This document shows, piece by piece, positions 18,540 through 26,558 of a DNA stretch of 64,000 nt; position 1 is the first letter of the stretch; each line of letters starts with the position of its first letter. The notes beneath the pieces are model-generated. The model saw only the letters and a program-made list of their open reading frames with translations, had not been told where the DNA came from and ran no database searches. The stretch comes from Rufibacter radiotolerans (GTDB lineage Bacteria; Bacteroidota; Bacteroidia; Cytophagales; Hymenobacteraceae): the NCBI RefSeq assembly GCF_001078055.1, contig NZ_CP010777.1, positions 1,138,408 to 1,202,407 of the forward strand. Direction: 5' to 3'. The translations under genes and the position numbers were made by a program.

Positions 18540-20987
18540 TTACCTCCAATCCACCTTCGGGAAGCGGGCTTTTAGGGAGCCGCGCATTAAGCGGTATTCT
18601 TCCTGCCAGAAGTAATGCAGGCTGTTCACCACCTTCAAAGGCTTTAGGTCTGGGGTGAGCAGGTGCAGGGCCACGCCTACGTCGCCGCCGTCTACGGTAG
18701 GGTTGTGCTCCCAGGCAAACACGTCTTGCAGCCTAATCTCCATGATAGGGGCCAGAGCATTGTCTGGGTAGTACAGTTCCACAGCGTGGCCATCTGGTAG
18801 CGTCAAAGTGGCCGGGGCCAGTTCTTCCAGGCGTTCGCGTTGCTCGCGGGTCAGCATGTTCTGGAGCAGGGGGAGCAGGTCAATGTCCAGGAGGTCCTGG
18901 CCAATCTGAACGTCTTCCAGGTGGTAGGCCAGCCACTCGTTACAAGTCATGAGCAGGGTAGGGATGCTGATATCGGGGAAGCCTTCGGTGGGGTGCCATT
19001 TCCGTAGGCACAGCACGCGGTTCTGGAACTGCTTCACGGCCTCAGAGAAGTTTAGCCAGTCCTCGCCTTCGCGCTTGATGGTTTCGCAGATGGCTTGCAC
19101 CAGGAAACGTTCGTCGGGCTCGGGCAGGGGTTTGCTTTGGAGCACAATACTTCCAATGCGCATGTCACGGGAGGCTGTTAATTCGCCTTCCTCGGGGTCC
19201 CAGGAAACCACGTCTTTCTGCTTGACTAGCGGGGCCAGGTCTTTGGGGTTGAGCGGCGAGGCCAGGAAAATGCGGCCCGGACCATCGCCGCCGGCGTGCA
19301 GGTGGGCAATGGCCAGCCAGGGGTCATGGGCCAGGTCATCGCGGTGGCCGGCAGAGGCGTACTTGCCGTTGGCCAGCTGGAACTGGGCGTTGTTGCCGGG
19401 CCTTGCGTAGGCAATGCGCTCTGGGTAGCAGTTAGCCAGTAGCACGCCCGTCTCATACGGGTCTACCGTGGTGTTCTCGGGCTCAATGTTAAACAGGCGC
19501 CGGTAGGAAGACGCAATCTTGTCAATCTTGGAGAAGCGCTTCTGGTGCAGGACTTCTTTGCGGGTGCGGCGCAGGGCCTCTAGGCGCAGGTTCAGGTCAA
19601 TGCCGACTTCGCGGGGCAAAGGGTCACGTTCTTCCAGCAGGGCGGCAACATCAGTGGCCAGGGCCAATTGGTCGCTTTCCTGGGCGGCCAGCAGCATGTG
19701 CGCCAGACGCGGGTGCGTGGGCAGGGCGTGCATCTTCCGGCCATGCTCCGTGATGCGGCCGTTCTCCAGGGCATTGAGCTGATGCAGGGTTTCCTGGGCG
19801 TACAGCAGGGCGGCTTTGGGCGGCGGCGTGAGCCAGGTGAGCGCCCTGATGTCTGAGATGCCCCAGGCGGCCATGTCCAGCACCAGCGGGGCCAGATCGG
19901 CTTCCTGAATCTCGGGGGTGCGGTGTGGGGCCAGGCGTTCGTGCAGGGCTTCGGTCCAGAGGCGGTAACAGGTGCCCGGACCTAACCTTCCGGCCCGACC
20001 GGCGCGTTGGTCGGCGGCGTCTTTGGAGATGCGCACCGTTTCCAGCCTGCTCAGGCCGGTGGCGGGGTCAAAGCGCTGGGTTTTGGCAAAGCCGGTATCA
20101 ATGACCACGGTAACGCCTTCAATGGTGAGGCTGGTCTCTGCAATGGAGGTAGCCAGCACCACTTTGCGCTTGCCGTTGCGGTCTGGCATAATGGCGGCGT
20201 ACTGCTTGCCGGGGGGCAACATGCCGTACAGCGGGTGGATGGCCACCTCGCGCAGGCCTCTCCTAAGCAGGGCTTCCACTTTTCTGATGTCCTGCTCGCC
20301 GGGCAGAAACACCAGCACATCGCCTTGCTGTTCTTGCAGGGCTTTCCGGGTGGCGCGGTCAGTCATTTCATGGAGCAGTTGGGCATCGGTCTCGCCGGCG
20401 TAATGCACGTCTATGGGGTATTGCCGGCCCTGGCTCTCTACGGCGGGGGCGTTGAGCAGGCGGGTGAGCTGGGGCATGTTGAGCGTGGCGCTCATGACCA
20501 GAATGCGCAGGTCTGGGCGCTGGGTGCTCTGGGCTTCGCGTGCCAGGGCCATGGCCACGTCTGCGTGGATGCTCCGCTCATGGAACTCGTCAAAAATGAC
20601 CAGCCCTACGCCGTTGAGGGCGTTGTCTGAATGCAGCATGCGGGTGAGGATGCCCTCAGTGACTACCTCCAGGCGGGTCTTCTCTGAAGTGCGGTTCTCA
20701 AAACGGATGCGGTAGCCCACGGTCTGGCCCACCTCCTGGCCCAGCAGTTGTGCCAGCCGTTCGGCAATGGTGCGGGCCGCCAGCCGGCGGGGTTCCAGCA
20801 TGATGATTTTCTGCCCCTTCAGCCAGGCCTCGTCTAAGAGAGCCAGCGGCAACAGGGTACTCTTGCCCGCCCCCGGAGGCGCGTTCACAATAAGGGTGTT
20901 CTGGGCGGCCAGGTTTTCGCGCACCGCCGGAATGATTTCCCGAACGGGTAGATCTATGGAAAAGGGATCGAAAGACAAGGGTGACAA
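18540..20987 (-). CDS. hrpB: ATP-dependent helicase HrpB
   Basis: An 815-residue DEAH-box helicase of the HrpB family. Walker A GAGKST is at residues 39-44 within IVNAPPGAGKST, the DEFH box is in VIFDEFHERS near 133, motif III-like VMSATLN lies near 165, and the QRAGRAGR motif VI near 332 completes the helicase core. The C-terminal half has the helicase-associated and HrpB_C regions. The length is normal for the family (~800-840). The frame opens with TTG at 20987 immediately after an in-frame stop, and a second TTG lies three codons on. No ATG is available near the conserved SFDPFSIDLPV start, so a TTG start is likely. Cellular substrate is unknown. Confidence 0.95.
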   Translation of the reverse strand: MSPLSFDPFSIDLPVREIIPAVRENLAAQNTLIVNAPPGAGKSTLLPLALLDEAWLKGQKIIMLEPRRLAARTIAERLAQLLGQEVGQTVGYRIRFENRTSEKTRLEVVTEGILTRMLHSDNALNGVGLVIFDEFHERSIHADVAMALAREAQSTQRPDLRILVMSATLNMPQLTRLLNAPAVESQGRQYPIDVHYAGETDAQLLHEMTDRATRKALQEQQGDVLVFLPGEQDIRKVEALLRRGLREVAIHPLYGMLPPGKQYAAIMPDRNGKRKVVLATSIAETSLTIEGVTVVIDTGFAKTQRFDPATGLSRLETVRISKDAADQRAGRAGRLGPGTCYRLWTEALHERLAPHRTPEIQEADLAPLVLDMAAWGISDIRALTWLTPPPKAALLYAQETLHQLNALENGRITEHGRKMHALPTHPRLAHMLLAAQESDQLALATDVAALLEERDPLPREVGIDLNLRLEALRRTRKEVLHQKRFSKIDKIASSYRRLFNIEPENTTVDPYETGVLLANCYPERIAYARPGNNAQFQLANGKYASAGHRDDLAHDPWLAIAHLHAGGDGPGRIFLASPLNPKDLAPLVKQKDVVSWDPEEGELTASRDMRIGSIVLQSKPLPEPDERFLVQAICETIKREGEDWLNFSEAVKQFQNRVLCLRKWHPTEGFPDISIPTLLMTCNEWLAYHLEDVQIGQDLLDIDLLPLLQNMLTREQRERLEELAPATLTLPDGHAVELYYPDNALAPIMEIRLQDVFAWEHNPTVDGGDVGVALHLLTPDLKPLKVVNSLHYFWQEEYRLMRGSLKARFPKVDWR

Positions 20988-21372
20988 TTAAGAAGTAGGA
21001 ATTAAGAATTAGGAATGTGGCAGAAAACGAAGGCTTACATGGCTCCCTTTTCGCTGTGCCATTCCGGAAGGACCTTGGGGGCGAGCGGTGGTTGCGTTTA
21101 TGCAACGCTTATCTGGTTCGCCCGCAAGGTCCTTTCAGGAAGACAAAAGTACGGGAAAGAATTTTAGCTGGAGCGACGTATAAGGATAGCTGCATAGGAG
21201 GAAGTGGCAGATTTAGTGAATGCCGCTTTCTACCAGCAGGCAGAGTGCCTGGTTCATGCTACCGGACCAGCAACTTTAGCGCCCTGCTTTCCCGCGTCGG
21301 GTTGGACTACTTCCGCAAAGCGGGTAAGGTCCTTTAAGGGGTTGACTGGTTCACCTTATGTGGGGCGGTTGG
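20988..21372. other. Intergenic region with a long imperfect palindrome
   Basis: A 385-bp gap between two minus-strand genes. It holds the imperfect palindrome at 21061-21142, a diverged relative of the element at 57792-57884, and a partial 'aaggtccttt' repeat near 21327. Open frames here do not look coding. Confidence 0.5.
21061..21142. repeat. 'ggaccttg' imperfect palindrome, diverged copy of the 57.8-kb element
   Basis: The left arm attccggaaggaccttgggg and the right arm cccgcaaggtcctttcagga are imperfect reverse complements around a ~40-nt centre. The arrangement (ctgaaaggatcttg ... caagatcctttcag) matches the cleaner copy at 57792-57884. Confidence 0.6.
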
Positions 21373-22578
21373 CTACAGATAACTCAGCCATTTCTTCTCT
21401 GGGTGGGCCGTTTTGTAGCGGCTGTACCTGCGGCAGGCGGGGTAGAGCGCCAGCACTAGGCATAACCAGAAAAGGTACACGTAGGGTAACTCTAACCCCA
21501 CGCCTTCTTTGGGCCGGCCAAACTCCAGCATCCCGAAGGGCAGGTCTTGCCACTTCACGCCCTGCAGCAGCACCATCACCAGCATAGACGTGTGAATCAC
21601 GTACCAGTGCACCAGGTAAAAGAAGAGCGGCACGCGGCCGTAGGTGGCCAGGAACCCCGTGACGGCATTGTTGGCCAAGTGAATCAGCGCCTGCAGCACA
21701 AACATAAGGCCCAGAAACAGCAGAATAAACTGCAACGAAGGGGCGTATTTGGTCACGTTCAGGAAAGACAGGAAGGTGAACACCGCGGTACTCTGCGGGG
21801 CCCAGGGCGAAGGCTCGCCGTACAGGTTAAAGTACCGCAACCCGGCAAAAACCACCAGGAACAGCAGCCCCGTGAGCCATAAGGTTCTTCGGCGGGCGGC
21901 GGCTTCCTGTTTAAAGACTTCGCCAAACCCGTACCCCAGCAGCAGAATTCCCAACCAGGGAACCAACGGATAGGCCACCAACACCGCCGGACCTACCTCA
22001 AAGGGAAAGAAGCCCTGGCGAAACAACAGCGAATACAGAAACGTACCGCCCATGGTCTCCGCGGGACCCACCTGGGGCAACAGGTTGTGCAAGACCACCA
22101 TGGCCAGCCCCAGGCCGCCAATGACTCTGCTGGGCAAGCGCAACAGCGCCGCCAGCGCCACAAACCCAAACCCGATGGCAAAGATAACCTGCAGCATGAC
22201 GGTCCTGAACTGGATATCAAACCAAATCCCGAAGCCGATGACCGTTACCTCCAGCGCCATCAGCCAAAGGCCCCGGCGCAACAAAAACTTCTGGGCCCGG
22301 GCCACGTCTCCGTGGCTTTTAAGCGCCAGGTACGCCGAGGTGCCCGCCAGAAACACAAACGTGGGCGCGCAGAAATGCGTGACCCAGCGCGTCAAAAACA
22401 ACCCGGGGGTGGTAGTGGCAAACGCCAGCGGGTCTTGCGCCAGCGAGGTGGTGTGCATCAAATCCCGCACGTGGTCCAGGGCCATGATCACAATGGCCAG
22501 GCCCCGCACCACGTCAATAGTGGATACCCGGTGCTGGCGGGTGAGCAAGGGAGAAGAAGTAAGTACCGTTTGGGTCAT
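21373..22578 (-). CDS. DUF1624 / heparan-alpha-glucosaminide N-acetyltransferase-like membrane protein
   Basis: A 401-residue polytopic membrane protein with about ten hydrophobic segments. The N-terminal signature STIDVVRGLAIVIMALDHVR is the DUF1624/HGSNAT-type motif containing the conserved Asp and His of membrane acyltransferases. A second block, THFCAPTFVFLAGTSAYL, is also family-typical. Members are thought to move acyl groups from cytoplasmic CoA to extracytoplasmic sugars, but the bacterial substrates are mostly unknown. It is on the same strand as hrpB with a 385-bp gap, so probably a separate unit. It is flanked on its upstream side by a broken second copy of the hrpB 5' end. Confidence 0.8.
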   Translation of the reverse strand: MTQTVLTSSPLLTRQHRVSTIDVVRGLAIVIMALDHVRDLMHTTSLAQDPLAFATTTPGLFLTRWVTHFCAPTFVFLAGTSAYLALKSHGDVARAQKFLLRRGLWLMALEVTVIGFGIWFDIQFRTVMLQVIFAIGFGFVALAALLRLPSRVIGGLGLAMVVLHNLLPQVGPAETMGGTFLYSLLFRQGFFPFEVGPAVLVAYPLVPWLGILLLGYGFGEVFKQEAAARRRTLWLTGLLFLVVFAGLRYFNLYGEPSPWAPQSTAVFTFLSFLNVTKYAPSLQFILLFLGLMFVLQALIHLANNAVTGFLATYGRVPLFFYLVHWYVIHTSMLVMVLLQGVKWQDLPFGMLEFGRPKEGVGLELPYVYLFWLCLVLALYPACRRYSRYKTAHPEKKWLSYL

Positions 22579-22649
22579 AGGCGGAAAGGTTGGGAAGGGT
22601 TACCAATTGGTTCTAAGGTAATTATCTTCGGTTTTCTTTCCTAGAGAAG

Positions 22650-22685
22650 AGTAGGAGAGAAAGGATGCCTTTCTCTCCTTTTGTT
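22650..22685. terminator. Hairpin between DUF1624 gene and hrpB remnant
   Basis: Arms aggagagaaagg and cctttctctcct are separated by a few bases and followed on the plus strand by 'tttgtta'. No intact gene ends here, but the hrpB remnant (minus) ends 50 bp upstream of it on that strand, so it may be that gene copy's surviving terminator. Confidence 0.5.
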
Positions 22686-22734
22686 ATGTCAATGTGCGGT
22701 CAGTAAGTAGGCAGTGTTCCGGTAGCTTGGTGTT

Positions 22735-22914
22735 CTATCCTTTGAGCCAGGCGTCGTCTAAGAGGGCCAACGGCAACAGGGTACTCTTGCCCGCCCCCGG
22801 AGGCGCGTTCACAATCAGTGTGTTCTGGGCGGCAAGGTGTTCCCGCACGGAAGGGATAATCTCCCTAACGGGCAGGTCTATGGTAAATGGGTCGAAAGGC
22901 AAGGGGAAGAGTAT
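22735..22914 (-). pseudogene. hrpB: Truncated second copy of the hrpB 5' end
   Basis: On the minus strand this stretch encodes, from about 22909 down, FDPFTIDLPVREIIPSVREH... through APPGAGKST to LLDDAWLKG and then a TAG stop at 22735-22737. This is about 55 residues matching HrpB residues 6-59 with roughly 90 percent identity by eye, including an intact Walker A motif. In hrpB the codon at the stop position encodes Gln (CAG), so the remnant ends at a point mutation or breakpoint. It has no ATG, and all other helicase domains are missing. It lies directly beside the AT-rich ATPase-TOPRIM gene. Confidence 0.85.
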
Positions 22915-23157
22915 TAATGTAAAAAATTAAAATAGAGATTCTATGAGTCAATGGTAAATTTACTAAAGTTGTTAATAGTTGAAGATATATACCTTGATAA
23001 CATTCTGAAATTAAGGTGTTATAATTTGATAATGTTAATAAATTTAGAATATTGTATATTTGGAAGGTTTAATTTTGTTTATTGGGTTGTTTTTGTAAAA
23101 ACTAAATTGATTTTTGGTTTATAAGCGTTTGTTAATAAATTAAATTTTTTAATATAA
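22915..23157. promoter_or_regulatory. AT-rich leader region of the ATPase-TOPRIM gene
   Basis: About 240 bp of very AT-rich sequence begins abruptly after the hrpB remnant and runs up to the ATG at 23158. It must hold the promoter of the defence-type gene, but I cannot place specific boxes. The composition break near 22915 is sharp. Confidence 0.4.
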
Positions 23158-25566
23158 ATGGCATTTATCAAATCTTTAGGGGTTGAGAACTTTAGGACTT
23201 TTAATTCAATGGTTTCTATTGAATTAGAGTCAATAAATGTATTAACAGGTGTAAATAATTCGGGTAAAAGCTCATTGTCAAAATTATTACTCTTAATTAA
23301 AGATAGTTTTGTTGATAATAAATTTTTGCAAAATTTAGATTTTGCTGGAAAATCGCATAGTCTTGGAGATTATCAAAATGCGGTTTTCGAACAGAATAGT
23401 AGTGAGGCAATATCTATATTGGTTGATTTTCCAATATTTAAAACAGATAAGTATAAGATTCACTTAAAGTATTTGCCCAAAAAAGACGTAAAATCTTATA
23501 AAGCTGAGTGTATAAGTTTAGTAGTTTTCGAAAAGAGTAGTAATGTTGAGCTGTTTTCGCTGGCAAGGAAGAGTTTTTCCAATGAAAAAGTAGACCATTA
23601 TTTCGATTCAATTCAAGATTCATTTGATTTATTTATTAATATTTCAAAATTTACTCAAGAGGTTCAATTTATTTTAAAAAAAATAAAGGAAAAAGAAGAG
23701 GAGAATGCAAATTGGTTTAAAAGAGTCTCTTCTAGTAGTATAGAGTATTTGGAAGACCCAAAGGAGCAATATGGGACAAAGTTTGAAGAATTTGATTTCA
23801 GAGTTGAGAAGCAATACGTAGATATACATTTAAGCGGTCCTCAGTATAATTTTGGCTCTAATGAAACAATGCTAAAATTGAAAACTTCAATTGAGGAGTT
23901 TTTGAATTTAAAATTAAAGGATGATATAAAATTTAGTTCAATATTTACAGGTTACGATGTTGACTCTTTATATGGTCCAGAGAGTTCATTAAAAGATTTT
24001 AATACATTAGAGAACGCAATTTATTCTTTGTCTTTTCAGAATATTCGGGTTATTAGAAAAAAGGAAGTAAAAGGTAAAGTGGTTGCTGTGCTTCTAGGTT
24101 TACTATTTACAGATGCATTTTATGTTATTAAGTCATTTTTTACTAAAAATTTAAATCATTTGCCTCTTTCAAGAGGAGAATTGAAAAGATTACATCTTGG
24201 TGATGGGAATATATTAGATAGAGTTATTACTGATTTATATTTTCATGAAAGGAACGAGGGTTTTTCCTTGCCTAAAACTTTTATTTTAGAATGGATTAGA
24301 AAATTTGGTATTGATGATTTTAATGATTACGAAATCAAGCATTTCCCAGAACATGATGTTTGTACTTTTGCCTTATTAAAAACTACTGGAAGTCCTTATA
24401 AAATTGTTAAAAGGAAAGTTTTAGCTGACTTGGGATTCGGTGTGGCCCAACTGATATTATTGCTGTCAAAAATAGCAACCCTTGCAAGACAACAGGGGCA
24501 ATATTATGGAGAATATAGGGAACTCGATTGTACTCCTCAGCTTTTAATTATTGAAGAGCCAGAATCTCATTTTCACCCCAAATGGCAATCACTACTAGCT
24601 GATATGCTAATAGACGCTTGTGATAGATTTAATATCCAGTTTATAATTGAAACACACAGTGAGTATTTTGTCAGAAGGCTCCAATATCATGTTGCTAATG
24701 AAACTGTGTCTTCTGAATGCATTCGTATTTATTATATTAATAAAAATGGACCTAACAATACATTAATAAAATATATGGAGTTAGGTTACAATGGGTCGTT
24801 TAGAGAACAATTTGAAAGTGGTTTTTTTGATGAGTTGACGACCTTATATGATGAAATAAAGGTAGTGCAGGAGATTCAAGCTTATAAAAATGAGATTGAT
24901 GAATTCAAAAAGCGTTATAATACTGATATTACTTGTATAGTGCTTACGGAGGATGCTGAGGCTGATGATAATATCAATTCAAATCTTGGTTTAGTGTTGA
25001 AATCAAATGGTTTCTGCATGGATAAAGTGAAAATTAAAACTTATCATACATCAGGTGATTTAAGACTGGCCGCTGGTATGATAAAAGCTTATGAGGATTT
25101 GGATAATGTCAAGTTAATTGTTTGGCATCTAGATGGAGATTTTGAATATACAAAGAAATTGGCCACAGTAGAAGGCCTTATTGCTAAGCAAGGGCTAACT
25201 AAAACAATGCCATTTGTAACTAAATATAACGATATTGAGGGGTACTTTATTAATGAGAAGCACATAAAGTATTTGTGTCCAACATTAAAAATATCTCTTA
25301 TAAGGTCTTTGATATTAAAAGCTCAAAATGAATTGCAAGAAAAGAGTTTGAAAATACTTATAAAGAGACTATCGGATAATGTAGAGCCGGCAGTGTTGCT
25401 ATATAATAGTAATCCTTTAATATATAGTCATACAAAAAGTATGGTTAAAAAGTTAAACAATTTAATTAATCAGCATTTGAAATTGAAGAATACTCTTGCT
25501 ATTCTTCAATACTCGCCATACTTATTAGATGATAAGCTAAAGGCTTATTCAAAAATATTAGTATGA
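23158..25566 (+). CDS. OLD/PARIS-like AAA ATPase with DUF3696-type segment and C-terminal TOPRIM-like domain
   Basis: An 802-residue protein. The SMC/RecF-type ATPase has Walker A GVNNSGKSS at residues 31-39, a family-typical DLGFGVAQLILLLSKIA block near 422, Walker B LLIIEEPESHFHP near 462, and IIETHSEYFVRRLQ near 495. GYNGSFREQFESGFFDE near 545 resembles the DUF3696 end of such ATPases. The last ~210 residues look TOPRIM/DUF4435-like: VLTEDAE near 595 (catalytic-Glu strand), IVWHLDGDFE near 655 (DxD), and NDIEGYFI near 692 (as in DUF4435 IENYL). This would be a fused sensor ATPase and nuclease, as in class 1 OLD proteins or merged PARIS AriA-AriB. The gene is far more AT-rich than its neighbours and stands alone, which suggests transfer. 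Antiphage function is inferred. Confidence 0.75.
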   Translation: MAFIKSLGVENFRTFNSMVSIELESINVLTGVNNSGKSSLSKLLLLIKDSFVDNKFLQNLDFAGKSHSLGDYQNAVFEQNSSEAISILVDFPIFKTDKYKIHLKYLPKKDVKSYKAECISLVVFEKSSNVELFSLARKSFSNEKVDHYFDSIQDSFDLFINISKFTQEVQFILKKIKEKEEENANWFKRVSSSSIEYLEDPKEQYGTKFEEFDFRVEKQYVDIHLSGPQYNFGSNETMLKLKTSIEEFLNLKLKDDIKFSSIFTGYDVDSLYGPESSLKDFNTLENAIYSLSFQNIRVIRKKEVKGKVVAVLLGLLFTDAFYVIKSFFTKNLNHLPLSRGELKRLHLGDGNILDRVITDLYFHERNEGFSLPKTFILEWIRKFGIDDFNDYEIKHFPEHDVCTFALLKTTGSPYKIVKRKVLADLGFGVAQLILLLSKIATLARQQGQYYGEYRELDCTPQLLIIEEPESHFHPKWQSLLADMLIDACDRFNIQFIIETHSEYFVRRLQYHVANETVSSECIRIYYINKNGPNNTLIKYMELGYNGSFREQFESGFFDELTTLYDEIKVVQEIQAYKNEIDEFKKRYNTDITCIVLTEDAEADDNINSNLGLVLKSNGFCMDKVKIKTYHTSGDLRLAAGMIKAYEDLDNVKLIVWHLDGDFEYTKKLATVEGLIAKQGLTKTMPFVTKYNDIEGYFINEKHIKYLCPTLKISLIRSLILKAQNELQEKSLKILIKRLSDNVEPAVLLYNSNPLIYSHTKSMVKKLNNLINQHLKLKNTLAILQYSPYLLDDKLKAYSKILV

Positions 25567-25688
25567 TTAAATTTTGATTAATAGATAAGTTTTGCTTATG
25601 ATATACCTTGATGAATTTTGATAAGATTTGTAGTTAGACTAAAACTGATAATTGCACTAAATAATTAATTAGTGATTTTAAGAATGTA

Positions 25689-26267
25689 TCACTCTTCCTC
25701 ATAAACCCGCTCAATCCTCCTATCCGGTATCAACCACATCAACGCCACCAGCACATAGACACCGTTCGCGGCCCAGGGGCTCCAGAAGGAGAGGGCTATG
25801 CCGGTCAGGTACAAGAGCGGGGAGAGTTTGCCTTTCAGGTCTTGGCCAATGGCTTTGGCGAGGAGGGAGTCTTTGCCGTTCTTTCTAATGATGGTCTGCT
25901 CCAGCACCCAATAGGCAATAGAGCACAGGAGCAGGATGCCGCCATACAAGGCCGTAGCCGCCGGCGCGAAGCTGTTTTCGCCCATCCAGCCGGTGGCAAA
26001 GGGAATCAAAGACAGCCAGAAAAGCAGGTGAAGGTTGGCCCAGAGAATACTTCCGTTCACCTTGGCGGCGCTGTGGAGCATGTGGTGGTGGTTGTTCCAG
26101 TAAATGCCAATGTAGATGAAGCTGAGCACGTAGCTCAGGAATACGGGCAAGAGCGGGACCAGGGCGCGCCACTCGGTGCCGTGCGGTACCTTTATCTCCA
26201 GTACCATAATGGTGATGATGATGGCCATGACGCCATCACTAAATGCTTCTAGCCGTCCTTTGTTCAT
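25689..26267 (-). CDS. TMEM175-family potassium channel protein
   Basis: A 192-residue membrane protein with about six hydrophobic segments. It begins with the family signature RLEAFSDGVMAIIITIMVLE, the FSDG motif of TMEM175/DUF1211 channels. Bacterial members form tetrameric K+ leak channels in the inner membrane. The length is normal for a bacterial TMEM175. The gene is GC-balanced, unlike the adjacent ATPase-TOPRIM gene with which it converges across a 122-bp AT-rich gap. It appears monocistronic. Confidence 0.9.
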   Translation of the reverse strand: MNKGRLEAFSDGVMAIIITIMVLEIKVPHGTEWRALVPLLPVFLSYVLSFIYIGIYWNNHHHMLHSAAKVNGSILWANLHLLFWLSLIPFATGWMGENSFAPAATALYGGILLLCSIAYWVLEQTIIRKNGKDSLLAKAIGQDLKGKLSPLLYLTGIALSFWSPWAANGVYVLVALMWLIPDRRIERVYEEE

Positions 26268-26375
26268 GTGTGGGGGCCATGTTCTGGCGCACGGTTCTAC
26301 TTACAAAAAGGAAGGTAGTACTAAAAGTTGTATGTAGGAAAAGCTATATTGATTTAATTTAAAGGTGTAGAAAGG

Positions 26376-26429
26376 GCAAGATTTCGTTTTGGGCTTGTTT
26401 TGAATAAAACAGGCTCAAAACGATCTTGC
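26376..26429. repeat. Dispersed palindrome family, copy C
   Basis: The core ttcgttttgggcttgtttt / aaaacaggctcaaaacg is flanked by copy-specific outer arms gcaagat / atcttgc that also pair. The self-complementary span is therefore 54 nt. Confidence 0.8.
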
Positions 26430-26474
26430 CGGGTTATAGCGGGAACAGAAGGCAAATGCCTGGTGACCTCCTGC

Positions 26475-26515
26475 TAAATGGCGGGGCGGCACCTCTATTG
26501 CCACCCCGCCATTTA
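26475..26515 (-). terminator. GC-rich hairpin terminator after the Cache-cupin gene
   Basis: Arms taaatggcggggcggca and tgccaccccgccattta pair with one mismatch, 44 bp beyond the stop of the minus-strand gene 26559-28649. No strong U-run follows. Confidence 0.6.
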
Positions 26516-26558
26516 CACAAATAGAAAGAAATTAACGGTTTAGGTCCTCAAAGGGCTA

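Larger units (their letters stand above)
26268..26558. other. Intergenic region with palindrome and terminator
   Basis: About 290 bp between two minus-strand genes. It contains palindrome copy C (26376-26429) and the terminator hairpin at 26475-26515, and must also hold the promoter of the TMEM175-like gene. Confidence 0.5.

Noticed and set aside
23158-25566. A multi-gene defence island around the ATPase-TOPRIM gene
   Set aside because: Only one gene lies within the AT-rich segment; its neighbours (DUF1624, TMEM175-like) have normal composition and no defence link.
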